A model generated the notes under the pieces. The model saw only the letters and a program-made list of their open reading frames with translations, was not told where the DNA came from and did not search any database. The position numbers and the translations under genes were made by a program. From NCBI GenBank assembly GCA_051883695.1, contig JBJEUF010000081.1:1-51560 (forward strand): 51,560 nucleotides of DNA, given 5' to 3'. Source of the DNA: UBA11524 sp051883695 (lineage in GTDB: Bacteria > Bacillota > Clostridia > Christensenellales > Aristaeellaceae). Of the stretch, positions 24,111 through 33,405 are shown in pieces (positions within the stretch are counted from its first letter, which is position 1; each line of letters begins with the position of its first letter).

Positions 24111-25307
24111 TCAGCCGCCCACAAGGGAGCGGAAGAAATCGCCGAGCTTGCCGGCAACGCCCGAAGCAGGCTGACGCTGCTGCTCCATGGTGTCGATAAT
24201 CAGATCCATCAAGCCCATCGTGGAAGAGTAGATGGGGCTGGACATCTTGACGGTACGCTTGGGCGTGTCGCGGACCGGACGGCCCAGCTTGGAGGACAGG
24301 TAGTCCTTGCCGCCGCGGTTGAAGGAAAGGCCGCCGCCGGTCAGGTACACGTTGGACCAGTTGCCCAGCTTCACGCCGCTCTCCTCCAGCGCGGTTTTGA
24401 TCTCCTCCGCCAGCTCGTCCACCTTCGCGGTGATGATCGGGCTAACCTCCTCACGGGTGAAGGTACGAGCGGGCTGATCGCCGTTGGCGGGAATCTCGTA
24501 CGTTTCGGGCGTGGCGGACATGCTGTACACGAAGGGCTGCTTGACCTTCTCCTCCGCGTTCTTGAAGGAAATGTCCAGCTCCTCCGCCAGATCGGCCGCG
24601 ATGTGGCCGCCGCCCAGGCCGATGCAGCGGTGGAAGATGAGCGCGTCGCCCTCCACAGCCATGACCTCCGTGTTCAGGTAGCCCACGTCGATCAGCACCG
24701 CCGTGCGGTCGCGATCCTCCTCCGGCAGGTACAGCATCGCTTCGCCCGCCGGCGTGGAGAAGAAATTCTTCGGCTTGATATCCATATTGGCCAGACGGGT
24801 GCTCACATCGTCGAGGAAGTACTTGTTCGCCACGACGAAGGAGATCAGCGCCGTCAGCTCGCGTCCCTTGATGCCCACGGGCTCCAGGGTCTTTTTCCCG
24901 TCGTCCACGCGGAACCACGCGGGGCTGGAGTGCACCACCTCGCCCGGGAGGGTGCCCAGGTTCTTCTGCGCCTCGGCAAAGATGGCTCGGACGTCATTCG
25001 CCGTCACATGGGGATCCGGGCCGGTCAGGGATACGCGCGCCTCGGTGACATACACCCTGGTGAAGGCGCCCGGCACGCCGATATTGACCTCGCGAATCTT
25101 GTGATGGCTCTGCTTCTCCGCCTGCGAAATCGCCTCGCGAAGGCAGTCGTCAATCTCCTGCGGATCGTTCCAGCCTTCCTCCAGGAAGCCGTTGTAGGTC
25201 ACGATGCCCGCACCAACGATATCGCAGCGGGTCGCGCTGCTGTTTTCAGCGACCAGCGTCACGATTTTGCTCGTCCCGAAATCGATGCTCGCTACCGTGG
25301 TCTTCAT
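24111..25307 (-). CDS. ftsA: Cell division protein FtsA
   Basis: A 398-residue actin-like protein that tethers FtsZ to the membrane. Visible motifs are ASIDFGTSKIVTLVAE (phosphate 1), VLIDVGYLNTEVMAVEGD (phosphate 2) and VYLTGGGLSFNRGG (adenosine). The SHS2/1C insertion is in place (residues ~85-160). The C-terminal GKLGDFFRSLVGG is a short amphipathic membrane anchor, as expected. ATG 25307 has AGGGGG about 11 bases upstream. A good promoter and a hairpin leader precede it. Confidence 0.95.
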   Translation of the reverse strand: MKTTVASIDFGTSKIVTLVAENSSATRCDIVGAGIVTYNGFLEEGWNDPQEIDDCLREAISQAEKQSHHKIREVNIGVPGAFTRVYVTEARVSLTGPDPHVTANDVRAIFAEAQKNLGTLPGEVVHSSPAWFRVDDGKKTLEPVGIKGRELTALISFVVANKYFLDDVSTRLANMDIKPKNFFSTPAGEAMLYLPEEDRDRTAVLIDVGYLNTEVMAVEGDALIFHRCIGLGGGHIAADLAEELDISFKNAEEKVKQPFVYSMSATPETYEIPANGDQPARTFTREEVSPIITAKVDELAEEIKTALEESGVKLGNWSNVYLTGGGLSFNRGGKDYLSSKLGRPVRDTPKRTVKMSSPIYSSTMGLMDLIIDTMEQQRQPASGVAGKLGDFFRSLVGG

Positions 25308-25381
25308 AGAACTCTCATACCCCCTGTTTTCCAGCCAGTCCCTATACCGCTGGCAGGTACATTCTGGCAAGCCTTTTCTTT

Positions 25382-25400
25382 GGCGGACGGCTTGTCCGCC
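25382..25400 (-). other. Stem-loop in the ftsA leader
   Basis: GGCGGAC and GTCCGCC form a perfect 7-base stem with a 5-base loop, 75 bases upstream of the ftsA start and downstream of the promoter at 25463. It has no T run, so its role is unknown. Confidence 0.45.
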
Positions 25401-25462
25401 CGTATATCACGCCGCCCGGCGCATTTGCGTTGGAACAGGCAATATCCACTTTACCATGTTCC

Positions 25463-25491
25463 ATTATAATCGTTTTCGCGCAGGATTGCAA
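25463..25491 (-). promoter_or_regulatory. ftsA-ftsZ promoter
   Basis: On the minus strand: TTGCAA (25491-25486), 17-base spacer, TATAAT (25468-25463). It gives ftsA-ftsZ an internal promoter separate from the upstream dcw genes. Confidence 0.85.
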
Positions 25492-25545
25492 GGGTTTTCC
25501 TGTATTTGCGGGGAAATGTGCGCATTTTGGTGTCCCTTTGGGCCC

Positions 25546-26622
25546 TCAGCTTCCGGAAAGTGGCAGATAGGTCGGGCTGGTCGGGTCGGACACGACGATG
25601 GTGCCGCCGACCTCCGTTCCATAATAACGGTTTTCCAGCACCGTCTCGCGCACAATCAGCATCGCCCTGAGCTTTTCGTGAATCCGCTTTTCGTTGCCCA
25701 GCTGCACCGTAAAGCCGTCTTTCGACCTCAGGCTTATGCTGTCCATACTGGCCATATCCAATTCCACGATCATGTCCAGGCCCTTCATGGCTTTGAGCTC
25801 GATGAGAATCTGCGTGTACGTCGTGAGCTTTGCCGGCGTCACCAGCGTGACAACCTGCCCCTGGCTGCAGCGGCGCACATCCAGCCCGCTGACCGCAATC
25901 AGGCCCTCCCGCGTCTGCGACAGGTTGCTGCTGACGTCCAGCACCCAGCCGCGGTCATCCAGCGTCACCAGCTGCCCGTTGTGCTGGACGGTCGCGACGG
26001 GCTGACGCTCCCTGACGTGCAGCACCACCTTGTCGAAGGACACGTCCACCAGCGTGCAGCGCAGCATCCCGTCGCGCTCGATGCGCTCTTTGACCATATC
26101 CTCGTCAATGCTGAAGGTGCTCATGCCCAGCTGCAGCTGCGAAAGCTCAATGACCCTTTCCGCAGAGACGGTCGTGTTGCCCACCACGGCAATGCTCTTG
26201 ACCTGCATGAAGGTATTGTAGACCAGCAGCCATACCCCCACAAGCACCGCGATCACCGCCAGGAGGATCCACAGCGCCCGGGAACCGGCCAGATCGCGCA
26301 GCCGGTCGCGCAGCCTGCCGGAGTCCACCTTCAGGATGCGGTCATCCGACAGCTCCTCGGGATGATCCCAGTAGTTCGGATCGCGCGGATACTCCTCGCC
26401 CTCCGCGGGCAGCTCGATCACCCGCTCCCAGAACGGCTCGCTCCGGCTGTACAGGTTCTCCGACCGCTGCGAGCGCAGCTCCGGCGCCTGCTCCGGCTCC
26501 TCAAAGGGATAGGACGGGTCGTATGCCTCCGGCGTATCCTCCGGCTGCCGGGATGGTTCCGTCTGGGGCGGCACGTCCTGCCCGTCATCCTGGAACGGAT
26601 CATTCCAATGGGTCGTGTCCAT
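25546..26622 (-). CDS. ftsQ: Cell division protein FtsQ/DivIB
   Basis: A 358-residue type II membrane protein. The cytoplasmic part (~110 residues) is acidic and Pro-rich, the single membrane helix is ALWILLAVIAVLVGVWLLVY, and the extracytoplasmic side starts with a POTRA domain (VKSIAVVGNTTVSAERVIEL, GMSTFSIDEDMVKERIERD). The FtsQ-type beta domain follows (LVTLDDRGWVLD, GGTIVVSDP). It belongs to the FtsQLB subcomplex that activates septal synthesis. The long cytoplasmic tail is within the DivIB range. ATG 26622 follows GGAGGCTGCGGACG. Confidence 0.9.
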   Translation of the reverse strand: MDTTHWNDPFQDDGQDVPPQTEPSRQPEDTPEAYDPSYPFEEPEQAPELRSQRSENLYSRSEPFWERVIELPAEGEEYPRDPNYWDHPEELSDDRILKVDSGRLRDRLRDLAGSRALWILLAVIAVLVGVWLLVYNTFMQVKSIAVVGNTTVSAERVIELSQLQLGMSTFSIDEDMVKERIERDGMLRCTLVDVSFDKVVLHVRERQPVATVQHNGQLVTLDDRGWVLDVSSNLSQTREGLIAVSGLDVRRCSQGQVVTLVTPAKLTTYTQILIELKAMKGLDMIVELDMASMDSISLRSKDGFTVQLGNEKRIHEKLRAMLIVRETVLENRYYGTEVGGTIVVSDPTSPTYLPLSGS

Positions 26623-26686
26623 CGTCCGCAGCCTCCTTCCCTCCGGCAGCGCCGGAGCCGCGCCCCGGCCACCGCCGTTTGTCCTT

Positions 26687-26743
26687 ATACTAATTCTCGT
26701 TAAAAATGTTGCACCGAGCGCAGTGATTTTTGAGAATTAGTAT
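26687..26743. repeat. 57-bp AT-rich palindromic element (MITE/REP-like)
   Basis: ATACTAATTCTC (26687-26698) and GAGAATTAGTAT (26732-26743) are perfect 12-base terminal inverted repeats. Nested inside are AAAAAT and ATTTTT arms around a GC-rich centre. It fills much of the murA-ftsQ gap and ends at the first base of the murA stop triplet. The composition is unlike the surrounding 60+% GC DNA. No second copy was seen in the window. Confidence 0.65.
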
Positions 26744-28005
26744 TATGTCAACGTTTGTACCCGTTTGATTTCCGCGCCGAGGCTCCCCAGCTGCACCTCG
26801 AACCGCTCATAGCCCCGGTCGATCAGCGCCGCGCCGTCCACGCAGGTTTCGCCCTGGGCCCGCAGTCCCGCCAGCACCAGCGCCGCCCCGCCCCGCAGGT
26901 CACGGGCCGTCACATGCGCGCCGCAGAGGTTCTCCACGCCGCGCACCACCGCCGTGCGGCCCGAGCAGAGGATCCGCGCGCCCATGCGGCCCAGATCCCC
27001 CGCGTGGGTGAACCTGTTCTCAAATACATTCTCCACAATCACGCCAGTTCCTTCTGAAACAGACAAAAGTGCCAGCATTTGTACCTGCATATCCGTCGGG
27101 AAGCCCGGATGGGGCTGCGTCTGCAGCAGCGGAAAGGCCGTCAGGCGCGCCGGAGCGGTCAGGCGGATCGTCCCCTGCGCCTCCTGCACATCGCAGCCCA
27201 TCTCCCGGAGCTTGGCGTTGATGGCGTGCATATCGCCCACCGGCGCGTTCGTCAGCTCAATATCGCCGCCGGTGATGGCTGCCGCCGCCAGGAGCGTCCC
27301 GGCAACGATGCGGTCCGGCATGGGCTGCCACTGCGCGCCGTGCAGCTTCTCCACGCCCTCCACCGTGACCGTTGCGCAGCCGGCACCCCGCACCCGGCCG
27401 CCCATGGCGTTGATGAAGCGCATCAGGTCGACGATCTCCGGCTCCCGCGCCGCGTTGTGGATGACCGTCGTTCCCGGCAGGCACGCGGCTGCCATCATGA
27501 CGTTCTCCGTCGCGCCCACGCTGGGATAATCAAAGTGCACCTCGCCCGCGTGCATCCCTCTGCCGTCGCAGTGTATCACGCCGCCGTCCTCGCTGATGAC
27601 CACGCCCAGCGCGCGCAGGCCCGACAGATGCAGGTCAATGGGGCGCAAGCCGATTTCGCAGCCGCCGGGATATGTAACCGTTGCCTGCCGGAAGCGGGAG
27701 AGAATCGGCCCCAGCAGGAAGATCGACGACCGGATCTTCTTGGACAGCTGATCCGGCATCTCATGGGAGTTCATTTCCATGCCGGAGATCAGCATGTCGT
27801 GTCCCTCGCGCCGGACACGGCAGCCCAGCATCTGCAATATATCCGCCATGCGGTGCACGTCCGTGATGTCCGGCATGGCTCTGAGGGTCACGTCCTCCTC
27901 CGTCAGCACGCAGGCCGCGAGGATCGGCAGGGCGGCGTTCTTCGCGCCATCCACCCGGATCGAGCCCGACAAACGCCTGCCGCCCTCCACCACGAACGAC
28001 TCCAT
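26743..28005 (-). CDS. murA: UDP-N-acetylglucosamine 1-carboxyvinyltransferase
   Basis: A 420-residue EPSP-synthase-fold enzyme catalysing the first committed step of peptidoglycan synthesis (enolpyruvyl transfer from PEP to UDP-GlcNAc). The N-terminus has GSIRVDGAKNAALPILAA. The active-site cysteine (fosfomycin target) is kept in YPGGCEIGLRPIDLHL. FPTDMQVQMLALL is the substrate-binding region. ATG 28005 follows GGAGGTGGGCGATGTG; GTG codons at 28017 and 28008 are less likely. Its position between ftsW and ftsQ replaces the usual murG/murC/murB. Confidence 0.96.
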   Translation of the reverse strand: MESFVVEGGRRLSGSIRVDGAKNAALPILAACVLTEEDVTLRAMPDITDVHRMADILQMLGCRVRREGHDMLISGMEMNSHEMPDQLSKKIRSSIFLLGPILSRFRQATVTYPGGCEIGLRPIDLHLSGLRALGVVISEDGGVIHCDGRGMHAGEVHFDYPSVGATENVMMAAACLPGTTVIHNAAREPEIVDLMRFINAMGGRVRGAGCATVTVEGVEKLHGAQWQPMPDRIVAGTLLAAAAITGGDIELTNAPVGDMHAINAKLREMGCDVQEAQGTIRLTAPARLTAFPLLQTQPHPGFPTDMQVQMLALLSVSEGTGVIVENVFENRFTHAGDLGRMGARILCSGRTAVVRGVENLCGAHVTARDLRGGAALVLAGLRAQGETCVDGAALIDRGYERFEVQLGSLGAEIKRVQTLT

Positions 28006-28030
28006 CACATCGCCCACCTCCGTTCAAGCT

Positions 28031-28048
28031 GCTTCATACATATGAAGC
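28031..28048. repeat. Palindrome upstream of murA
   Basis: GCTTCATA and TATGAAGC are perfect 8-base inverted arms separated by two bases, 26 bases upstream of the murA start. The 159-base ftsW-murA gap is the longest gap between genes in this part of the cluster, so a local regulatory site is plausible. Confidence 0.45.
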
Positions 28049-28164
28049 AAAACGGCGCGTGGTGCGGCTTTCGTGACGAATCCGGCGCTATTTCAATGAT
28101 TTGCGTGCCACCGGCGCGATTGGGGGGCGCGGCTGCCAATTCCCATCCAATGAATAACGAACCA

Positions 28165-29319
28165 TCAGGCGTCCATCTTCCCGGCGGTGCGGGAAATGTT
28201 CATGAGCACCCCCATGGCGGCCATGGTGATGGAAACGCTCGTGCCGCCGGCGGAGAAGAACGGCAGCGGCAGTCCGGTGGTCGGCAGCAGCCCGACGACC
28301 ACGCCCATGTTCAGGAACGCCTGTACCGTGATGGAGGACGTAATGCCCGCCGCCAGCAGCGCGCCGAATTTGTCCCGGCAGGCGATGGCAACCCGGAAGC
28401 CCGCCACCATCAGGCACACGAACAGCGCAATGACCGCGCAGCAGCCCAGGAGCCCGAAATCCTCGCCGACGATGGCAAAGATGAAGTCGCTCTCCGGATA
28501 GGGCAGGTACGCATATTTCTGCCTGCCCTGCCCCAGGCCCATGCCGAACAGACCGCCGGAGCCAAAGGCAATCAGCGACTGGGAGAGCTGGTATCCCTCG
28601 TCCGACATCATCGCGAAGGGATCCATGAAGGACAGCAGCCGCCGCCTTCTGTAGGGCTCCGACCAGGCGTAGTAGCCGCCCACGCATACGCCGCCCGCCA
28701 GCATCATCAGGATGTGCCGCCACCTGGCTCCCGCCATGACGATCATGATGAGCGCGACGATCATGATGGAACCGGCAGTGGACAGGTTCGGCTGCTCCAG
28801 AATCAGCAGGAAGGTGATCCCCGGGACGATGAGGATGGGCACAAGGCCGCGCCAGAGCCACTTGACCCTGTGCCCGGCATAGGAGAGCGTCGTCGCCATG
28901 TACAGCACGATGGCGAACTTCGCCAGCTCCGAGGGCTGGAAGGACACGCCCGCCAACACCAGCCACCGCCGGGAGCCGTTGATGTACACGCCGATGCCCG
29001 GAATGATGACGAGCGTCAGCAGAATGGCCGAGAGCACCAGACCCGTCACGACCACCCACGTCTGCCGCCAGAACCGGTACGGCACGCGGCTGGTCACCAC
29101 GCAGGCCACCGTACCCAGCCCGATGCCAAAGAGCTGCCGGAGCACCTCGTCCAGCGGATGCCCCGTATCCTGCGCGGTGTAGTAAGTGGCCGAAAACAGA
29201 ACCAGCAATCCTGCGGAAAGCAGCATGATGAGCACCGCCACCAGCATACCGTCCACAGGATTGCGTTTGCGCTTGAGTGTATTGAGGATTCTCTTTGGTG
29301 CGCTTTCCTGCTGAAGCAT
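28165..29319 (-). CDS. ftsW: Lipid II polymerase FtsW (SEDS family)
   Basis: A 384-residue polytopic membrane protein with about ten helices. SEDS hallmarks include the GIGVYINGSRRWLVLAGVSF segment, QPSELAKFAIVLYMA, LEQPNLSTAGSIMIV, and the C-terminal TTGLPLPFFSAGGTS. It is the septal glycosyltransferase that works with the transpeptidase encoded at 33406-35523. ATG 29319 follows AAAGGAGCAGCC. The position right after murD is the conserved dcw order. Confidence 0.95.
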   Translation of the reverse strand: MLQQESAPKRILNTLKRKRNPVDGMLVAVLIMLLSAGLLVLFSATYYTAQDTGHPLDEVLRQLFGIGLGTVACVVTSRVPYRFWRQTWVVVTGLVLSAILLTLVIIPGIGVYINGSRRWLVLAGVSFQPSELAKFAIVLYMATTLSYAGHRVKWLWRGLVPILIVPGITFLLILEQPNLSTAGSIMIVALIMIVMAGARWRHILMMLAGGVCVGGYYAWSEPYRRRRLLSFMDPFAMMSDEGYQLSQSLIAFGSGGLFGMGLGQGRQKYAYLPYPESDFIFAIVGEDFGLLGCCAVIALFVCLMVAGFRVAIACRDKFGALLAAGITSSITVQAFLNMGVVVGLLPTTGLPLPFFSAGGTSVSITMAAMGVLMNISRTAGKMDA

Positions 29320-29368
29320 GGCTGCTCCTTTCGCTGCCAAAGCGCATCGGGGGGGCTTTCGCCCGGGG

Positions 29369-30742
29369 TTACCTGAGCTCGCCCACCAGCTCCTTGAAAA
29401 TACGGCCGCGGGCCTCATAGTCCGGGAACATGTCGAAGGAAGCGCACGCCGGGCTGAGCAGCACGTTCCAGCCCTCGCCCGCCAGCGCGCGGCAACGGTC
29501 GATCGCTTCCTTGAGCGTCTGCGCGCGGTGCAGGTGCGTGTAGCCGTTCTCCCGGCACTGGCGTTCGATCTGATCCGCCGTCACGCCGATCAGCACCGCC
29601 TCCCGGATGAAGGGGCTGGCCAGCATCTCCTTCACCATGGGCGTGAAATCGCAGTGCTTGTCGTAGCCGCCCAGGATGATGGCCGTGGGACGATCCATGG
29701 TCTGCACCGCCTTGATGGTCGAATCGACGTTGGTGCCCTTGGAATCGTTGATGTAGCGCACGCCCTCCAGCTCGCGGACAAACTCGATGCGGTGCTCCAC
29801 GCCCCGGAAGGTGCGCAGCGTGCGGGCGATGACCGCCGCATCCACACCGCAGGCCGTCGCCACGCAGGCCGCAGCCAGCGCGTTCTCCAGGTTGTGCGGG
29901 CCGGGGATGAACACATCCTTTGCCGGACAGACCTCGCATTCCTGCCCGTGGAAGCGGGTGACAAGGATGCCATCGCGCACGAATGCGCCGCTGTCCACCT
30001 CCGTTTTCCGGGAAAAGCGCATCACCTGCGCCCGTACCGTCGGGACATAGGGCGCCAGCGCCGGATCGTCCGCATTGAAGACCGCGACATCCTCCTCCGT
30101 CATCTGCGCAAAGAGGCGCATCTTGGTCATGGCGTAGTTCTCCATGGTGCCATGGCGGTTGAGGTGATCCTCCGTCAGGTTCGTGAAAACCGCGCAGCGC
30201 GGATGAAAGGTCTCCGCCGTTTCCATCTGGAAGGACGATACCTCGCAGACGAACATGTCCGTGTCCGCGCTGTCATAGCCAGCCGCCGAATAGGGATAGC
30301 CGATGTTGCCCACCACATGGGTCGTGCGGCCCGCGTTGCGGAAGATTTCGCCCAGCAGCGTCACGGTGGTCGTCTTGCCGTTGGTGCCGGTGACGGCGAC
30401 CATATCGCCGGAGGACAGCTGATAGGCCAGCTCCAGCTCGCCCGTCACGTAGATGCCCATGGCCCTTGCCTGCACAACAAAGGCGGCGGTATCCGGGATG
30501 CCTGGGCTGATGACCATTGCGTCCACGCCGTTCAGGCATTCGCCCGCCGGGCAGCCCAGCGCCCGGGTGATGTCCAGCCCCTGCAGCGGCGCGAGCGCAT
30601 CGCCCAGCTGATCGGCGGTCTTGCTGTCGTTGATGATGACCCTTGCGCCGGCCTTGTGCAGCAGCCTTGCCGCCGCCACGCCGCTGCGGGCCATGCCCAC
30701 CACGAGAACCTTCCTGTCCCTGTATTTCCGGGTATTGCGCAT
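29369..30742 (-). CDS. murD: UDP-N-acetylmuramoyl-L-alanine--D-glutamate ligase
   Basis: A 457-residue Mur ligase. Its N-terminal Rossmann domain contains VLVVGMARSGVAAARLL. The ATP loop is VAVTGTNGKTTTVTLLG, followed by EVSSFQMET. The C-terminal domain has YINDSKGTNVDSTIKAV and ILGGYDKHCDF, specific to MurD. It adds D-glutamate to UDP-MurNAc-L-Ala. ATG 30742 follows AGGAGGCGCATCCC. Confidence 0.97.
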   Translation of the reverse strand: MRNTRKYRDRKVLVVGMARSGVAAARLLHKAGARVIINDSKTADQLGDALAPLQGLDITRALGCPAGECLNGVDAMVISPGIPDTAAFVVQARAMGIYVTGELELAYQLSSGDMVAVTGTNGKTTTVTLLGEIFRNAGRTTHVVGNIGYPYSAAGYDSADTDMFVCEVSSFQMETAETFHPRCAVFTNLTEDHLNRHGTMENYAMTKMRLFAQMTEEDVAVFNADDPALAPYVPTVRAQVMRFSRKTEVDSGAFVRDGILVTRFHGQECEVCPAKDVFIPGPHNLENALAAACVATACGVDAAVIARTLRTFRGVEHRIEFVRELEGVRYINDSKGTNVDSTIKAVQTMDRPTAIILGGYDKHCDFTPMVKEMLASPFIREAVLIGVTADQIERQCRENGYTHLHRAQTLKEAIDRCRALAGEGWNVLLSPACASFDMFPDYEARGRIFKELVGELR

Positions 30743-30766
30743 GGGATGCGCCTCCTGTATGAAAAA

Positions 30767-31858
30767 TCAGAATACGGCGCTGACCGCCAGCACCGCCACC
30801 GCGCTGAGCACCAGCGTCACCAGAGCGTACATCAGTACGATCTGCGTTTCCTTCATGCCGCACATCTCAAAATGGTGATGGATGGGCGACATTTTGAACA
30901 GACGGCGCGGCGTGCCGGTCAGCTTGCGGGTGAGCTTGAAGTAATATCGCTGCAGGATGACGCTCACGCTGGACATGACCATCGTGAAGCCGATGAGCAG
31001 CAGCAGGAAGGGCTCGCGCAGCAGCATCGCCATGCCGACCACCGCGCCGCCGATGAACATGGAGCCGGTATCGCCCATGAACACCGTGGCCGGATAATGG
31101 TTGAAGCGCAGAAAGCCGATGCACGCGCCGCACAGCGCCATGGCAAACACCGCGATGGTCGAGTAGCTGCCCATGAGGGCCTCGGTCGCCGCCGCGTCCG
31201 CCGGATCAGGATTGCCCAGCAGCGGCAAACCGAAGCTGCCGCCATCCAGCGCGCCCTGCAGCGCGGACACCGCGATCAGGGCAATCACCGCCCAGCCCAC
31301 GCAGCCCACCGCCGTCACCGAGGACAGAAGGCCGTCCAGACCGTCCTGCAGATTGGCGGAATTGACCATGAACAGCACCGTCAGGGACAGCAGCGGGATG
31401 TAGAAGATGCCCAGATCCCACATGATGCCGGTGAAGGGGATGTGCACCCTGCTGCCGATCTCCGGATGCAGATAGCAGTAGGTCGAGAAGATGACGCACA
31501 CCGCCACCTGCCCGATGATCTTCTGCCAGGGCGTGAGGCCCTCATGGCGCTTTTTGACCATCTTGATCCAGTCATCGCCAAAGCCGACCGCCATGGAGCC
31601 CAGCGCCACGAACAGCAGCGCCAGCATATGATCCCACGCGCCCAGCGTCACGCCGCAGAAGACAAACGCCGACACGCAGCCCAGCGCGATGATCAGCCCG
31701 CCCATGATGGGCGTTCCCTGCTTCTTCTGATGGGACTGGGGGCCGAGGGCGTAGATGGTCTGACCCAGCTTGAGCCTGCGCAGCCAGGCGATGAATTTCG
31801 GGCCGGTCAGCAGCACGATGGCCGCCGCGAGCACAAGAGCATATATCATCCTTAGCAT
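30767..31858 (-). CDS. mraY: Phospho-N-acetylmuramoyl-pentapeptide transferase
   Basis: A 363-residue membrane enzyme with about ten helices that makes lipid I from UDP-MurNAc-pentapeptide and undecaprenyl phosphate. Motifs present: LGPQSHQKKQGTPIMGGLII (N-terminal signature), NSANLQDGLDGLLSS (catalytic Asp), FMGDTGSMFIGGAV and KMSPIHHHFEMCGM (HHH motif near the end). ATG 31858 follows AAGGG at about ten bases. Confidence 0.97.
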   Translation of the reverse strand: MLRMIYALVLAAAIVLLTGPKFIAWLRRLKLGQTIYALGPQSHQKKQGTPIMGGLIIALGCVSAFVFCGVTLGAWDHMLALLFVALGSMAVGFGDDWIKMVKKRHEGLTPWQKIIGQVAVCVIFSTYCYLHPEIGSRVHIPFTGIMWDLGIFYIPLLSLTVLFMVNSANLQDGLDGLLSSVTAVGCVGWAVIALIAVSALQGALDGGSFGLPLLGNPDPADAAATEALMGSYSTIAVFAMALCGACIGFLRFNHYPATVFMGDTGSMFIGGAVVGMAMLLREPFLLLLIGFTMVMSSVSVILQRYYFKLTRKLTGTPRRLFKMSPIHHHFEMCGMKETQIVLMYALVTLVLSAVAVLAVSAVF

Positions 31859-31894
31859 CGTGAAACCCTTCCCTGTTCACAGAATTTGCAGCGA

Positions 31895-33355
31895 TTACTT
31901 CGCGCGAAGCTCCTCCAGCAGCTCCGCCACGACCACCTTTTCGTCAAAGGGGTGCTTCACGCCGCGAATCTCCTGATAGGTCTCATGCCCCTTGCCGCAC
32001 AGGGCGATGACGTCGCCCTCGCGGCCGATTTCCAGCGCGTAGCGGATGGCCTCGCGGCGGTTTTCGATCACGATGTAGGGGGCCTCCGTCTCCCTGATGC
32101 CCTCCTCCACCGCCGCCAGAATCGCCATGGGATCCTCGCTGCGGGGATTGTCGCTGGTCAGGATGCACAGGTCTGCCAGCTCGCCGCCGATGCGGCCCAT
32201 GATGGGGCGCTTGCCCCTGTCCCGGTCGCCGCCGCAGCCGAAGAGCGCAATCAGGCGGCCCTTGGTGAAGGTGCGGCAGGTGCGCAGGATGTTGTCCAGC
32301 GCGTCCGGCGCATGGGCATAGTCCAGAATGACGCGGTAGGGCGTGCCCGTGGGCAGCATCTCAATGCGGCCCGGCACATTCTGAATGGTTTCCAGACCGG
32401 CCTTGATGTCCTCAGGGGAGACGCCCAGCACCATCGCGCAGCTTGCTGCGGCAATGGCGTTGTACACGTTGAACATGCCCGTCATGTGCAGATGGATCGA
32501 CAGCGTGTGCATCCCCTGCAGCTTCACGTCGAAGGCCACGCCGTCCTCGCTGATCTCGATATCCCGTGCGAACAGGTCCGCCGCCGCCGCGATGCCGAAG
32601 GTCAGGTGCGGCACCGTCAGATCGCGCAGGATGCCGGCGCTGGTTTCCTCGTCCGCGTTGAGCACGGCGTTCTTCGCCATACCGCTGGTGAAGAACCGCT
32701 TCTTGCACTCGAAGTAGTTCTCCATCGTGCCGAAGTAGTCCAGATGATCCTGGGAGAGATTTGTGTACGCGCCCACCTCGAAGGTCAATCCGTCGAGACG
32801 GCACATATCAATGGCATGGGCGGATACCTCCATGACGACCACCTGCACGCCCTCGTCCGCCATCCGGCGCAGATCGCGCTGCAGGTCGATGGGATCGGGG
32901 GTGGTGAAATTGGAAGCGATGCGCTTCTCCCCGATCATGTTGCCCGTGGTGCCGACCAGACCGCACTTGAAGCCCGCCGTCTCCAGGATGGATTTGATCA
33001 TGTAGGTCGTGGTGGTCTTGCCCTTGGTGCCGGTCACGCCCACCAGACGCATCCCATCCGCAGGATGCCCGTAGAAGGCCGCCGCCATGCGGGACATCGC
33101 CGCCCGGACGTTCGTCACCTTCACCTGTGGCACGTCCACATCCAGATCATGATCCACCACCAGCGCAACGCAGCCGTTCGCGACAGCCTGCGGCGCATAG
33201 TCATGCGCATCAAAGCGCGCTCCGGGGATGCAGAAGAACAGACCCTTTTCCACCTTCTCCCGGCTGTTGGAGCACACGGACAGGATCTCCGTGTCCGGAT
33301 TGCCCCGCACTTCCACCAGATATGGCATGTTCTCCGTCAGCTTCCGCAGCAGCAT
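31895..33355 (-). CDS. murE: UDP-MurNAc-L-Ala-D-Glu:2,6-diaminopimelate ligase
   Basis: A 486-residue Mur ligase. The ATP loop is LVGVTGTKGKTTTTYMIKSI; EVSAHAIDM and NLSQDHLDYFGTMENYF follow. The amino-acid-recognition motif is TSDNPRSEDP; DNPR marks enzymes that add meso-diaminopimelate rather than lysine, so the cell wall is predicted to be mDAP-type. ATG 33355 follows GAGGAGATTTGACCT. It lies between the SpoVD-type protein and mraY, as in Bacillus. Confidence 0.96.
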   Translation of the reverse strand: MLLRKLTENMPYLVEVRGNPDTEILSVCSNSREKVEKGLFFCIPGARFDAHDYAPQAVANGCVALVVDHDLDVDVPQVKVTNVRAAMSRMAAAFYGHPADGMRLVGVTGTKGKTTTTYMIKSILETAGFKCGLVGTTGNMIGEKRIASNFTTPDPIDLQRDLRRMADEGVQVVVMEVSAHAIDMCRLDGLTFEVGAYTNLSQDHLDYFGTMENYFECKKRFFTSGMAKNAVLNADEETSAGILRDLTVPHLTFGIAAAADLFARDIEISEDGVAFDVKLQGMHTLSIHLHMTGMFNVYNAIAAASCAMVLGVSPEDIKAGLETIQNVPGRIEMLPTGTPYRVILDYAHAPDALDNILRTCRTFTKGRLIALFGCGGDRDRGKRPIMGRIGGELADLCILTSDNPRSEDPMAILAAVEEGIRETEAPYIVIENRREAIRYALEIGREGDVIALCGKGHETYQEIRGVKHPFDEKVVVAELLEELRAK

Positions 33356-33405
33356 AGGTCAAATCTCCTCTTTCCTGCACGGTCCTGCCCGATGGCAGCA
33401 CCGGC

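Noticed and set aside
26680..26750. Intact insertion sequence at the AT-rich palindrome
   Set aside because: Only 57 bases with no room for a transposase; kept as a MITE/REP-like element.
28088..28165. 25-residue ORF overlapping the ftsW stop (TGATG), considered as a murG remnant
   Set aside because: It has no glycine-rich MurG N-terminus, and no similarity or ribosome site beyond the ftsW end.
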